From the NCBI GenBank assembly GCA_012516075.1, contig JAAYXE010000158.1:1-37287 (forward strand): 37,287 nucleotides of DNA, in the 5' to 3' direction. The notes under the pieces were generated by a model that was not told the DNA's origin, made no database searches, and saw nothing but the letters and a program-made list of their open reading frames with translations. Numbering within the stretch: position 1 is the first letter of the stretch; each line of letters starts with the position of its first letter. The DNA is from Chloroflexota bacterium. Its GTDB lineage: Bacteria > Chloroflexota > Anaerolineae > Anaerolineales > UBA4823. This document shows, piece by piece, positions 1 through 8,644 of this stretch. Both the position numbers and the translations under genes were made by a program.

Positions 1-2
1 AG

Positions 3-167
3 GAATACACGCCCCCGCGCCCCATGCCGCGGATGCAAGATGTGGACATCCCGCGCCTCTCGGAAGAAGACGAAGAACTGCAGAAGGTGGTCTCGCAGCT
101 GGCGGAAGAGAACCCCGCCGCGGTGGCCGAGATTATCCAGATGTGGTTGAACCAGAGCGAGAAGTAA
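3..167 (+). CDS. fliF: Flagellar MS-ring protein FliF, C-terminal end (partial)
   Basis: The window opens inside a frame that ends with TAA at 165-167, just before fliG. The visible 54 residues are acidic and end in EIIQMWLNQSEK. This resembles the FliF cytoplasmic tail (AxxIRxWL-type ending), which binds the N-terminal domain of FliG and joins the membrane MS-ring to the C-ring. The rest of the gene, including membrane segments and ring-building motifs, lies upstream of the window. Identification rests on the tail pattern and on the position directly before fliG, the usual order. The 3-nt gap to fliG implies co-transcription. Confidence 0.85.
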   Translation, partial: EYTPPRPMPRMQDVDIPRLSEEDEELQKVVSQLAEENPAAVAEIIQMWLNQSEK

Positions 168-170
168 GAG

Positions 171-1196
171 ATGGCATTCGAATCTTCGGATTACGAGGTG
201 GATGGACTGCAGAAAGCTGCCGCCCTGGTGCTGAGCCTGGGCGTGGAGCTCTCTTCGAAGGTGCTGCAGTTCCTGGGTGAAGCCGAACTCGAGCGCATTA
301 TGCTTGCCATCAGTTCGATGGGCTCCATCCCGGCCGACGTGCGCCGGGAAGCGATACAGGAAGCGTACGCGCTTTCCCTGTCGGGCAACACCCTGATCAG
401 CGGCGGGATCGAATACACCCGCCAGCTCCTGGCGCGCGCTGTGGGCCCGCGCCGCGGCTCCGAAATCCTGGAGCGCATCTCCGCACACCAGCAGCTTTCC
501 TCCTTCGAGATGCTGCGCAACGCCGATCCGGTGCAGATTGCCAACCTGCTGCAGGAAGAGCATCCCCAGACCATTTCGCTGGTCCTTTCGTATATGGACG
601 CCAAGATGGCGGCCGAGATTCTGACCAACATGCCCCAGGAACTGCAGGTGGACGTCACCCTGCGGCTGGCCACCATGGACCGGGTCTCCCCCCAGGTGGT
701 GCAGGTGGTGGAGCGCAGCCTGAAGCACAAGCTCTCGGGGGTGATTACCGAGGCCGACTTCCGGGCGACCGGCGGTGTGGCCTTCCTGGTGCAGGTGCTC
801 AACCAGGTGGATCGCGGCGTGCAGAAGACCATCTTCGACGCCCTCGAGCCCACCGCGCCCAAGCTGGTGGACGAGATCCGCGCCAATATGTTCACCTTCG
901 ATGACCTGATCAAGCTCGACGACCGCGCCATCCAGCGCGTGCTGCGCGAGGTCAACAAGTCGGAGCTGGCCCTGGCGCTCAAGGGCGCTCCCGACAAACT
1001 GAAGGAAGTGATCTTCCGCAATCTCTCGGAGCGGGCGCGCGAGACGCTCAAGGAAGAGCTCGATATCCTCGGCCCGCAGCTCGCCAAGAATGTATATGCT
1101 GCCCAGCGCAGGATCGTCGAAGTGGTGCAGCGGCTGGAAGAAGAGGAAGAGATTGTGATCGGCAGCAGTGGAGGCGAGAATGAAATTATCCTCTGA
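171..1196 (+). CDS. fliG: Flagellar motor switch protein FliG
   Basis: FliG is the C-ring protein that contacts FliF, FliM and the MotA stator, and it carries torque and switching. The 341-residue product has the normal family length. It contains the middle-domain EEHPQTISLVLSYM motif (about 129-142) and the FliM-contacting region. The C-terminal torque domain follows with alternating charged residues (FTFDDLIKLDDRAIQRVLREV, about 241-261). The ATG at 171 follows fliF by 3 nt. The 3' end overlaps fliH by 17 nt, which suggests translational coupling. Nothing is missing compared with the family. Confidence 0.97.
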   Translation: MAFESSDYEVDGLQKAAALVLSLGVELSSKVLQFLGEAELERIMLAISSMGSIPADVRREAIQEAYALSLSGNTLISGGIEYTRQLLARAVGPRRGSEILERISAHQQLSSFEMLRNADPVQIANLLQEEHPQTISLVLSYMDAKMAAEILTNMPQELQVDVTLRLATMDRVSPQVVQVVERSLKHKLSGVITEADFRATGGVAFLVQVLNQVDRGVQKTIFDALEPTAPKLVDEIRANMFTFDDLIKLDDRAIQRVLREVNKSELALALKGAPDKLKEVIFRNLSERARETLKEELDILGPQLAKNVYAAQRRIVEVVQRLEEEEEIVIGSSGGENEIIL

Positions 1197-2274
1197 TGAG
1201 CTCTCCCGGGTGCGCAATATGACCTGGCAGTCCCTGGAGGAGAGCGCCCCGGCAGCCGAACCTGCAGCCCCTGCCGCAGCAGCCCCCGCCGGCACTGCGG
1301 TCCGCTGGTCCCCTCCAGACGTGAGCGAGCCCCCGGCGCAGTATTCGGCTGCAGTGCTGCAGCAGGCGGCCGCTGCCCCGGTAGAGCAGCCCGCTGCAGC
1401 CCGGCGGCGCTTCCCAGCCCGCACGGTTGAAACGGTGCGCGTGATCCGGACCGGAAACGGCACAGTCTCCGCCCGGGCGTTCGCAGATCCATCCGCTGAG
1501 ATGACCAGCCAGGCGGCCAGGTATGCAGCTGCGCAGCATACCGTGCTGCCCTGGATCCCCGAGGAGCTGCACCCAATCCCGGTGAACGGGGATAACAGCG
1601 CCGCGCCCTCCGAGACGACAGCGGCGCTGGAAGAGATCGAGCGCGCCCGCCAGGCCCTGGAGGCTTCGCGACAGCAGATCGAAGAAGAAGCCCGCCAGAC
1701 CCTGGCGCTGGCCCGCCAGCAGGCGGACGAGGTGCTGTCTCAGGCGCAGGAGGAGGCCCGCCAGATCGCCGAGCAGGCCTACCGCCAGGCCGTGGAGCGC
1801 GCCGAGGACGAGGTGCGCGAGAAGCTGGCCGTGGCCGGGACGATATACACCGAGATGAACGCCTGGCGCGAGAACCTGCTCCGCCAGAGCGAGAGCATGG
1901 TGATCGAGCTGGTGCAGGAGATCGCCCGCAAGCTGTTCGGCGAGGGGTTCGCCCTGGACCCCGGGCAGCTCGACGCCTGCTTCCAGCGCGTGCTCGACGA
2001 GGCCAAATCGCTGGGCGAGCTGCGCGTGCGCGCCCACCCGGACGACGTGGAAGCGCTGGGCCCGCTGTGGCCGTCCCAGCAGACCGCCCGCCGCGGGCAG
2101 AAGATCGAGCTGGTCCCCGACCAGGACATCCAGCGCGGCGGCTGCTACATCGACGGACAGTACGGCTCGGTAGACGGACGCCTGTCCGTACAGCTTGAGT
2201 TCATCACCGGCGCGCTGACCCAGCCGCTGGACGGGCTGTTCAGCGCCCGTGAGCCCGTGGAGGTGCGCCCGTGA
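1180..2274 (+). CDS. fliH: Flagellar export ATPase regulator FliH
   Basis: FliH is a soluble stator-like partner of the export ATPase FliI and links it to the C-ring through FliN. I chose ATG 1180 because a GGAGG sits 6-7 nt upstream; a GTG at 1168 would add four residues. The 364-residue product starts with a low-complexity Ala/Pro-rich stretch (about 25-140). A long charged helix rich in EEARQ repeats (about 150-225) follows, typical of the FliH/V-ATPase E-subunit coiled coil. A conserved C-terminal globular domain (about 230-364) ends the protein. It overlaps fliG by 17 nt and fliI by 4 nt (GTGA). The N-terminal extension is longer than usual. Confidence 0.92.
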   Translation: MKLSSDELSRVRNMTWQSLEESAPAAEPAAPAAAAPAGTAVRWSPPDVSEPPAQYSAAVLQQAAAAPVEQPAAARRRFPARTVETVRVIRTGNGTVSARAFADPSAEMTSQAARYAAAQHTVLPWIPEELHPIPVNGDNSAAPSETTAALEEIERARQALEASRQQIEEEARQTLALARQQADEVLSQAQEEARQIAEQAYRQAVERAEDEVREKLAVAGTIYTEMNAWRENLLRQSESMVIELVQEIARKLFGEGFALDPGQLDACFQRVLDEAKSLGELRVRAHPDDVEALGPLWPSQQTARRGQKIELVPDQDIQRGGCYIDGQYGSVDGRLSVQLEFITGALTQPLDGLFSAREPVEVRP

Positions 2275-3599
2275 TCCAGCCCGTTCTCCCCGACCTGACC
2301 CGCTACCAGCGCGTGGTGTCCGGATTGAAGACGCTGCGCCTGGCGGGGCGCGTGGTGCAGGTGGTCGGTCTGACGATCGAAGCCACCGGCCTCGACTGCC
2401 AGATCGGGGAGGTGTGCGAGATCCGCGCCGCCACCGCGCCGCCGCTGCAGGCCGAGGTGGTAGGCTTCCGCGACCAGCGCACCCTGCTCATGCCGCTGGG
2501 CGATATGCAGGGCGTACAGCCCGGCAGTCAGATCTTCCCCAGCCGCTCGGTCTTCCGTGCGCCGGTGGGTATGTCGCTGCTCGGGCGTGTGCTCGACGGG
2601 CTGGGCCAGCCGCTCGACGACCTGGGCCCGCTGGAGGGTGTGCGCTACGTGCCCACCGACAACAGCGCCCCGCACCCGCTCACACGCAAGCCGATCTCCG
2701 AGCCGCTGACCACCGGCGTGCGCGCCATCGACGGCCTGCTGACCTGCGGTAAAGGCCAGCGTATGGGCATCTTCGCCGGCTCCGGTGTGGGGAAAAGCAC
2801 CCTGATGGGCTCCATCGCCCGCAGCTCTCATACCGACGTCAGCGTAATCGCCCTGGTGGGCGAGCGCGGCCGCGAGCTGCAGGAGTTCATCCAGCGCGAC
2901 CTGGGCGAGGAGGGCCTCAAGCGCTCCGTCGTGGTGGTCTCTACATCCGACCAGCCCGCCCTGGTGCGCCTCAAGGCCGCTTACGTGGCCACCACCATCG
3001 CCGAATACTTCCGCGACCAGGGCATGGACGTGACCTTCCTGATGGACTCGGTCACGCGCTTCGCCATGGCCCAGCGCGAGGTCGGCCTGGCCGTGGGCGA
3101 GCCGCCGGCATCCAAAGGATACACGCCCTCGGTGTTCGCCCTGCTGCCCCGTCTGCTGGAGCGCACGGGCACCAGCCAGAAGGGCACCATCACCGGCTTC
3201 TACACCGTGCTGGTGGAAGGCGACGACTTCAACGAACCGATCTGCGACGCAGTGCGCGGCATCCTGGACGGTCACATCGTGCTCAGCCGCGCTCTGGCGG
3301 CCCGCAACCACTACCCGGCCATCGACGTGCTCAACAGCGTCAGCCGTGTGATGCCGGCCGTGACCAGCAGCGATCACCGCTCCGATGCAGCCCTGGCCCG
3401 CCGCCTGCTGGCCGCCTACGAGAAAGCGCGCGACCTGATCAACATCGGCGCCTATGTGGAAGGCTCCGACCCCGAGATCGACGCCGCGCTGGCCGCGCTG
3501 CCGGGGCTGAACGCCTTCCTGCAGCAGGGGCAGAACGAGGTCTCCACCTTCGAAGAGACCCGCCAGACCCTGCAGAGAATCTTTACGGCGGAGAACTAA
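2271..3599 (+). CDS. fliI: Flagellum-specific export ATPase FliI
   Basis: FliI is the F1-beta-like hexameric ATPase that helps deliver export substrates and their chaperones to the flagellar type III gate. The 442 residues include Walker A GSGVGKST (170-177), the conserved ALVGERGRE block, and a Walker B strand in VTFLMDSVTRFA, followed by AQREVGLAVGEPPASKGY. The family-typical EGDDFNEPICDAVRGILDGH segment follows. The GTG start overlaps the fliH stop in GTGA, a coupled start. The nucleotide-binding motifs look intact, so it should be active. Confidence 0.98.
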   Translation: MIQPVLPDLTRYQRVVSGLKTLRLAGRVVQVVGLTIEATGLDCQIGEVCEIRAATAPPLQAEVVGFRDQRTLLMPLGDMQGVQPGSQIFPSRSVFRAPVGMSLLGRVLDGLGQPLDDLGPLEGVRYVPTDNSAPHPLTRKPISEPLTTGVRAIDGLLTCGKGQRMGIFAGSGVGKSTLMGSIARSSHTDVSVIALVGERGRELQEFIQRDLGEEGLKRSVVVVSTSDQPALVRLKAAYVATTIAEYFRDQGMDVTFLMDSVTRFAMAQREVGLAVGEPPASKGYTPSVFALLPRLLERTGTSQKGTITGFYTVLVEGDDFNEPICDAVRGILDGHIVLSRALAARNHYPAIDVLNSVSRVMPAVTSSDHRSDAALARRLLAAYEKARDLINIGAYVEGSDPEIDAALAALPGLNAFLQQGQNEVSTFEETRQTLQRIFTAEN

Positions 3600-3602
3600 G
3601 CC

Positions 3603-4061
3603 ATGCCACCACGCTTTTCACTGCAGCCCGTCTTAGACTACCGCCATAACCTTGTGGAGTCCCTGCAGATCGAGCTCGGACAGGTGACGGCCCGCAAACA
3701 GCAGGCCGAGAACGACCTGCAGACGCTGTGCGCCTTCCGCGCCCAGCTCTTCGCCGAGCTGGAGCGCCAGCAGCAGGGCGTGATCGACTTCGAGGCCAAC
3801 CGCCAGACGCGCATCAACCTGCGCGTTATCGAAGAGCGCATCCAGGAGCAGATCGAGCTGGTGCGCACCCTGGAGCGCAAGGTGGCCGAAAAGCAGGCCG
3901 AAGTGATCTCCGCCCGCCAGGACGAGGAGACGCTCGCCACCCTGAAGCGCAAAGAGCTGGAGCGCTACCAGCTCGAACAGGCCGCCCGTGAGAACCGCCT
4001 GCAGGACGATATCTACATTGCACGCGCTTACCGCATGCTGGGTCATGGAGGGGCTTCCTGA
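3603..4061 (+). CDS. fliJ: Flagellar export protein FliJ
   Basis: FliJ is a small coiled-coil protein that sits in the FliI ring, resembles the F1 gamma subunit and contacts FlhA. The 152-residue product begins [22 protein letters not shown], the FliJ/YscO family opening (F-x-L-Q-x-V-L-x-x-R/Y). Two long charged helices without prolines follow (about 12-140), as expected for an antiparallel coiled coil. The ATG lies 3 nt after the fliI stop, with a GGAG about 8-10 nt upstream. The stop overlaps the next ATG by one base. Position between fliI and the transglycosylase fits a continuous operon. Confidence 0.93.
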   Translation: MPPRFSLQPVLDYRHNLVESLQIELGQVTARKQQAENDLQTLCAFRAQLFAELERQQQGVIDFEANRQTRINLRVIEERIQEQIELVRTLERKVAEKQAEVISARQDEETLATLKRKELERYQLEQAARENRLQDDIYIARAYRMLGHGGAS

Positions 4062-4627
4062 TGGACAGTTCGTTTTTCGCTGCGCGAGTTCAGACCATCA
4101 TGGCCAACCTGATCCTGCAGCTTCTTGAACGGGTGGACAGCTCGGGCGATGAGCCGCAGCCCACCTGGGTGAAGGAAGGGCCGGCGGCAGGGAGTGCTGC
4201 CGCTGTGACTGCCCAGGCGCTGCAGCTTTCTGGCGGCTCGTTTGAAAGCCTGATCCAGCAGGCCGCCCAGCGCTACGGCGTGGACTCGAACCTGGTGAAG
4301 GCGGTGATCCGCGCCGAGTCGAACTTCAACCCGCAGGCGGTATCGTACGCCGGGGCGCAGGGCCTGATGCAGCTGATGCCTGCCACGGCCCGCAGCCTGG
4401 GCGTGACCAACCCCTTCGACCCGGCCCAGAATATTGAAGGCGGGGTGAAGCTGCTCAGACAGCTTCTCAACCGCTACGATGGGGACGTGCGCCTGGCCCT
4501 GGCGGCCTACAACGCCGGGCCGGGTGCGGTGGACCGCTACGGCGGCATCCCGCCTTACCGGGAGACGCAGGTGTACGTGGACCGTGTGCTGAACTACTAC
4601 CGGCAGGGCAGTTCGTGGAGTGTGTAA
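4061..4627 (+). CDS. Lytic transglycosylase (SLT domain), flagellum-associated
   Basis: The product is a 188-residue peptidoglycan lyase with an SLT/goose-lysozyme fold. The domain spans about 62-185. Glu86 in RAESNFNP is the expected catalytic residue. [10 protein letters not shown] and [21 protein letters not shown] are the other SLT hallmarks. No Sec signal peptide or lipobox is visible at the N-terminus, so I infer export through the flagellar type III route or action from the rod, like FlgJ in other bacteria. It is embedded in the operon, overlapping fliJ by one base and abutting flgB. A GGAGG lies about 9 nt upstream. Its likely job is to open the cell wall for rod growth. Confidence 0.93.
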   Translation: MDSSFFAARVQTIMANLILQLLERVDSSGDEPQPTWVKEGPAAGSAAAVTAQALQLSGGSFESLIQQAAQRYGVDSNLVKAVIRAESNFNPQAVSYAGAQGLMQLMPATARSLGVTNPFDPAQNIEGGVKLLRQLLNRYDGDVRLALAAYNAGPGAVDRYGGIPPYRETQVYVDRVLNYYRQGSSWSV

Positions 4628-5041
4628 ATGACCGACCCAATCCTGTCTGATTCTGCTCTGAAGGCCGCCCGCTTTGCCCTCGACGGGCTTGCACGGCGGC
4701 AGGAAGTGATCGGCCAGAACCTGGCCAATATCGATACCCCCGGCTACAAGGCCCAGACGGTCGATTTTGAGACCGCGCTGAAGCGCAGCCTGGAGAAGGG
4801 GACCAGCATGCGCCCGCAGAAGACGCATCCGGGCCACCGGATCGCCTCGCAGGCAGAGCCGGGGAGGGTGCAGATCGAACTGCGCCGCGGCGGCAGCCAG
4901 CGGGCCGATGGCAACACCGTCGACCTGGACACCGAGCTGCTGGAGATGAGTGAGACAGGCCTGCGCTTCCAGGCGCTCACCACCCTGGTGAGCAAAAAGC
5001 TCAGCCTGTTGAAAACCATTGCCCAGAATCAGGGCTACTAG
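4628..5041 (+). CDS. flgB: Flagellar basal-body rod protein FlgB
   Basis: FlgB is a proximal rod subunit exported by the flagellar system. The 137-residue protein has the family length. The N-terminal rod motif IGQNLANIDTPGYKAQTVDFE (about 28-48) is followed by a variable middle with NTVDLDTELLEMSETGLRFQ and a C-terminal helix, KKLSLLKTI. FlgB-type endings lack the QTNVEEQ tail of FlgG/FlgE. The ATG begins immediately after the transglycosylase stop. Oddly, flgC and fliE, its usual partners, do not follow; fliK comes next. They may lie upstream of fliF, outside the window. Confidence 0.93.
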   Translation: MTDPILSDSALKAARFALDGLARRQEVIGQNLANIDTPGYKAQTVDFETALKRSLEKGTSMRPQKTHPGHRIASQAEPGRVQIELRRGGSQRADGNTVDLDTELLEMSETGLRFQALTTLVSKKLSLLKTIAQNQGY

Positions 5042-5074
5042 TTCCCCATTTCGATGGGGTGAAAGGAGGTGTGT

Positions 5075-6328
5075 GTGCAGGATTTATGGATGATCCCCTC
5101 GCAGCCGGTCCCGGCAGCACGGGGGGAGCGCCGGTCCACCACTGCGCGTGACCCGGGGAATGCGGAAGCTGCCCCGCAGTTTGCCGCAGCCCTCGCAGGT
5201 GCCCGCCGGCAGTTCGCCCTCCGGCGGTCCGGTCAGGCGCAGGAGAGCGAGCCGGCCTCGCCGGAAGCGCAGAACGCTCCCGCCGCGCTGGTGTTCGCTG
5301 CCGCAGCTGCACCCGAAATGCAGCTCGCTGCCGCAGCCACAGCCGGTGCCGGTGAGCCAACCGGCGTGCCGGCGACTGCTGCGCCGGACGCAGCCGTGTT
5401 TGCCCGTGCTGTGGAGCTGCCGCAGGGCACAGCAGGGATGGGCATGACGGAGGACGCTGCGCTCGATGGAGCGGAGGGCCAACCGCAGGCCGCCGGCTTC
5501 CCCAGCGCGCTTGAGAGCCAGGCCGCTGAGCTTACCCCGGAGGCCGCCCCGCAGGTGAAAATGCCTGACGCCAACGGCGGGCAGGAGAATGCTCCGGCCG
5601 TGGAGCGCCCGGTGATTGAAACACCTGCTGCGGCAGCCAGCCCGGCTCCTGAAAGCGCTGCGGCACCCGCCGCTGAACGCTTCGCCGTTCAGCAGAGTGC
5701 ACAGGCGGTTGAGATGGAAGCCGTCATCAAACCGGCAGGTCCGGATGCAGACGAAGCTCAGATCCAGCCTGCAGAGGCCCGGCAGGGCGCATCTCAAGAC
5801 GCTGCCGTACGGGGGCCCGCAGGCCTGGAGCAGCCCGTTATGGATCCCTTCTTCGTGAACGCCGCCGGGCAGGGGTTGGAAGTGATCGCTCCCGAGAGCG
5901 CGCAGCCCGTGGACTTCACCGAGGCCTTCGGCCCGTGGTTGGCGAAGCTGCAGCGCAGCGGGAAATCTTCGCTCGAACTGCGCCTGCACCCGCAGGAGCT
6001 GGGTGAGATCCAGGTGCTGCTGAAGAGCACCCGTGAGGGCGCCAGCGTGGTGATCCGCGTGGAGCAGGCCGCCGCCGGCTCGCTGCTCGAGCAGAACCTG
6101 GGCGACCTGCGGCGCTCACTGGCCGAGGCTGGCGTGCAGGTGACCGAGATCCAGGTGGAACAGGGCCCCGCGCAGTTCGATGCTCGCGCCGGGAGCCAGG
6201 AGCGCTCCCCGGGCGGACGCCCCTCGTGGCGCCTGAACGTACCATCCGGCGCTCAGATCGCAGAGCCGGTCTACAACCTGCCCCAGGCGCTGCGCAGCAG
6301 CCCGGGCCTGGTGGAATATCTGATTTAG
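5075..6328 (+). CDS. fliK: Flagellar hook-length control protein FliK
   Basis: FliK is exported during hook assembly, measures hook length and triggers the FlhB specificity switch. The product has a long Ala/Pro/Glu-rich, probably unfolded region (about 1-270), as in the ruler part of FliK. A C-terminal Flg_hook domain (about 285-380) contains LELRLHPQELGEIQVLL and LEQNLGDLRRSLAEAGVQV, which are family hallmarks. I prefer GTG 5075 because AAAGGAGG ends 5 nt upstream. GTG 5069 overlaps that Shine-Dalgarno and ATG 5090 lies far from it. The start is therefore uncertain by a few codons. A second FliK-like gene lies at 8645. Confidence 0.88.
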   Translation: MQDLWMIPSQPVPAARGERRSTTARDPGNAEAAPQFAAALAGARRQFALRRSGQAQESEPASPEAQNAPAALVFAAAAAPEMQLAAAATAGAGEPTGVPATAAPDAAVFARAVELPQGTAGMGMTEDAALDGAEGQPQAAGFPSALESQAAELTPEAAPQVKMPDANGGQENAPAVERPVIETPAAAASPAPESAAAPAAERFAVQQSAQAVEMEAVIKPAGPDADEAQIQPAEARQGASQDAAVRGPAGLEQPVMDPFFVNAAGQGLEVIAPESAQPVDFTEAFGPWLAKLQRSGKSSLELRLHPQELGEIQVLLKSTREGASVVIRVEQAAAGSLLEQNLGDLRRSLAEAGVQVTEIQVEQGPAQFDARAGSQERSPGGRPSWRLNVPSGAQIAEPVYNLPQALRSSPGLVEYLI

Positions 6329-6336
6329 GAGGATCG

Positions 6337-6747
6337 ATGGCAGTTGTCAACAACGTCACATCCACGGCGGGGGCGGCTTCCAGCGCTGCGGCGGCCGGCA
6401 GGACGTCCAACACGATGACGGGTGAGGACTTCATGCTGCTGCTCATGGCGCAGCTGCGCAACCAGAACCCGCTCGAGCCGATGGATGAGAAAGACATGAT
6501 GGCGCAGATCACACAGCTCAACTCGCTGCAGGAGCTGCAGAAGATCACCGCCGCGCTGCAGACGCGCAGCAAGAGCAGCGAGCTCAGCGAGGCGTCTGAG
6601 CTGATCGGCAAGACCGTGACCTTCGCTGTCAGTGAAGATCAGGTCGAGAGCGGCGTGGTCAGCGGGGTATCGCTGGTGGACGGCGAGATCTCGCTGCTGG
6701 TGGGCGAATGGGTCGTCCCGCTCGAGGCGCTGATCACCGTGGAGTGA
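6337..6747 (+). CDS. flgD: Flagellar hook assembly scaffold FlgD (short form)
   Basis: FlgD caps the growing hook and is lost when the filament junction forms. ATG 6337 is chosen because AGGAGG (6327-6332) overlaps the fliK stop and ends 4 nt before it. The 136-residue product holds the conserved cap motif FMLLLMAQLRNQNPLEPMD followed by FxxQxxQLxxLQ-type text (MMAQITQLNSLQELQKI). A short ELIGKTVTF segment comes next. It is close to the short Firmicutes form and lacks most of the C-terminal Ig/tudor-like region of proteobacterial FlgD. Confidence 0.95.
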   Translation: MAVVNNVTSTAGAASSAAAAGRTSNTMTGEDFMLLLMAQLRNQNPLEPMDEKDMMAQITQLNSLQELQKITAALQTRSKSSELSEASELIGKTVTFAVSEDQVESGVVSGVSLVDGEISLLVGEWVVPLEALITVE

Positions 6748-6755
6748 GGTGGCGC

Positions 6756-7190
6756 ATGGCAGAAATGAACGACCCGCGCATCCAGAACCTTATCACGCAG
6801 CCGGCTGCCGGCAGTTCAGCCGTAAGCCGGGCAAAGCAGAAGCAGGCCTATCATCCCGCAGGCGGGGAGAAAACTTTTGCCGAAACCCTTTCGGAGGCCT
6901 CCCGCCAGACCGGGGAAGTGCGCTTCTCCAACCACGCCCAGAAGCGCCTGGAGACGCGCAGCATCAACCTGAGCGACGACGGGCTGTCCCGTCTGGCGCA
7001 GGCCGTGGACCAGGCCAGCCAGCGCGGCAGCAGGGAATCGCTCGTGCTCATGGACGACCTGGCCTTCATTGTCAACGTGCGCGACCGCCTGGTCGTCACC
7101 GCCGTGGACCTGGAGAAACGGGGCCAGGGCGTATTCACCCAGATCGACTCGGTCGTCATCGCCGAACCGGGCCGCACTCGCGAAGCATAG
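6756..7190 (+). CDS. Flagellar operon protein, TIGR02530 type
   Basis: This 144-residue cytoplasmic-looking protein matches the conserved family found next to flgD and flgE in many bacteria (TIGR02530, flagellar operon protein). Key text is FSNHAQKRLETRSINLSDDGL, then RLAQAVDQASQRGSRESLVL and MDDLAFIVNVRDRLVVTAVD. The first 45 residues are variable and polar. ATG 6756 is preceded by GAGGTGG with about 4 nt spacing and follows flgD by 8 nt. The molecular role of the family is not known to me beyond its tie to hook assembly genes. A hairpin separates it from flgE. Confidence 0.88.
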   Translation: MAEMNDPRIQNLITQPAAGSSAVSRAKQKQAYHPAGGEKTFAETLSEASRQTGEVRFSNHAQKRLETRSINLSDDGLSRLAQAVDQASQRGSRESLVLMDDLAFIVNVRDRLVVTAVDLEKRGQGVFTQIDSVVIAEPGRTREA

Positions 7191-7204
7191 GATTTTTCAT
7201 TCAC

Positions 7205-7237
7205 CTTCAGGCCGGCCCTCTTGTAGGAAGCCTGAAG
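7205..7237 (+). other. Hairpin in the flgE leader
   Basis: A perfect 8-bp inverted repeat, CTTCAGGC (7205-7212) and GCCTGAAG (7230-7237), lies in the 75-bp gap before flgE. No U-run follows, so it is not a classical terminator. It could stabilise a processed flgE mRNA or tune expression of the hook gene. Confidence 0.5.
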
Positions 7238-7265
7238 CCAGTACGCTAACCACAGGAGGCATATC

Positions 7266-8507
7266 ATGTTACGCTCAATGTACACCGCCATCAATTCCCT
7301 GAACCTGTACCAGTCCTACATGGACGTGATCGCAGACAACCTGGCCAACTCCAACACCACGGCGTTCAAAGCCAGCCGGGTGACCTTTCAGGACCAGATG
7401 GCGCAGCTGATCAGCACCGGCGCCGCCCCCAGCCAGAACCTGGGCGGCATCAACCCCATCCAGATCGGCCTGGGCTCGCAGATCGGCTCGGTTTCGGCGG
7501 TCTTCACCCAGGGTATCATGCAGTCCACCGGCCGCAGCACCGACATGGCCATCGAAGGCGACGGGTTCTTTATCTACTCCAACGGGCAGCAGCGCTTCTA
7601 CTCGCGCGACGGCGCCCTGACGATCGACGCCCAGGGCTATCTGGTCAACGCCGGCACCGGCTACCGCCTGCTGGGCTGGCCGGCGGTCGCCTCGGCGAAC
7701 GGCATGGTGGTGGATTCCAACGCCCCGCTGCGGGGCATGCAGATCCCCCTGGGCTCCACCCTGGCGCGGGCAACCACCGCCGCAACGATGTCCGGCAACC
7801 TGAACGCCGACGCCGCCATCGGTGAGGTGTACACCACCGCCGTCAGCGTGTACGACAGCCTGGGCCGCGTGCACAATATCGAGGTCAACTTCACCAAGAC
7901 CGCCGAGCGGGAGTGGTCGGTCAGCGGGCCGGCCGGCGATCCGTCGATCACCGTCACCGGGACATTGACCTTCACCGACAGCGGTATCCTGGAAGTGCCC
8001 GACCCGGACAACCCGCCGGTCATCACCATCCACGTCCCTGAGGACGGCACCGCGGCGGAAATCAACGTCACCGTGGACATTTCCACGATCACCCAGTATG
8101 CCACCGAAAGCACCGCCGCCATGGCCTCGCAGGACGGTCTGGCCGCCGGCGGGTTGATCGGCTTCAGCGTGATCGCCGACACGGGCGAAATCCTGGGTGT
8201 GTACTCCAACGGTATGAAGCAGCTCGTCGGCCAGGTGGCGCTGGCCACGTTCGTCAACCCCTCCGGCCTGATGCGCAGCGGGCAGAACACCTTCACCCAG
8301 TCGATCAACTCGGGTGAGCCCACCGTCGGGCTGGCCGGCACCGGCGGGCGCGGCAGCGTCGCCGCCGGTTACCTGGAAGGGTCCAATGTGGACCTGGCCC
8401 AGGAGTTCAGCAGCATGATCCTTGCCCAGCGCGGTTTCCAGGCCTCCTCTCGCATTATCACCACCTCCGATGAGATGCTGCAGGAGCTGGTCAACCTGAA
8501 GCGCTGA
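7266..8507 (+). CDS. flgE: Flagellar hook protein FlgE
   Basis: FlgE polymerises into the hook, the universal joint outside the cell. The 413-residue protein begins MLRSMYTAINSLNLYQSYMD, followed by the rod/hook motif DNLANSNTTAFKASRVTFQD. The middle contains FlgE domain text (ATTAATMSGNLNADAAIGEV, YDSLGRVHNIEV). It ends with GYLEGSNVDLAQEFSSMILA and QRGFQASSRIITTSDEMLQE, the conserved coiled-coil D0 helix. AGGAGG at 7254-7259 gives a 6-nt spacing to ATG 7266. Length is between the short Firmicutes and longer forms. Confidence 0.96.
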   Translation: MLRSMYTAINSLNLYQSYMDVIADNLANSNTTAFKASRVTFQDQMAQLISTGAAPSQNLGGINPIQIGLGSQIGSVSAVFTQGIMQSTGRSTDMAIEGDGFFIYSNGQQRFYSRDGALTIDAQGYLVNAGTGYRLLGWPAVASANGMVVDSNAPLRGMQIPLGSTLARATTAATMSGNLNADAAIGEVYTTAVSVYDSLGRVHNIEVNFTKTAEREWSVSGPAGDPSITVTGTLTFTDSGILEVPDPDNPPVITIHVPEDGTAAEINVTVDISTITQYATESTAAMASQDGLAAGGLIGFSVIADTGEILGVYSNGMKQLVGQVALATFVNPSGLMRSGQNTFTQSINSGEPTVGLAGTGGRGSVAAGYLEGSNVDLAQEFSSMILAQRGFQASSRIITTSDEMLQELVNLKR

Positions 8508-8519
8508 TAGATGGACGCC

Positions 8520-8598
8520 GCAGGGAGCACAGGCCGGGCGGAGCTGATTTCTGAGACGAAACTGCCTGGACGGTCCTGGTGACCTCTGTGCTCCCTGC
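8520..8598 (+). other. Long inverted repeat after flgE
   Basis: A perfect 13-bp inverted repeat, GCAGGGAGCACAG (8520-8532) and CTGTGCTCCCTGC (8586-8598), encloses a 53-nt loop in the flgE-fliK-like gap. The downstream arm runs into TTCTTTAT, only weakly U-rich. It may reduce read-through, act as an mRNA stabiliser, or be a small mobile palindrome. Confidence 0.6.
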
Positions 8599-8644
8599 TT
8601 CTTTATCGGGCTGCGGCCCAGGCTGCAGCCGCCGGATGTGAGCC

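Noticed and set aside
191..1576. A 461-codon open frame on the - strand opposite fliG and fliH.
   Set aside because: It mirrors real genes with GC-rich codons, gives Arg/Ser-rich nonsense text and has no motif or sensible start.
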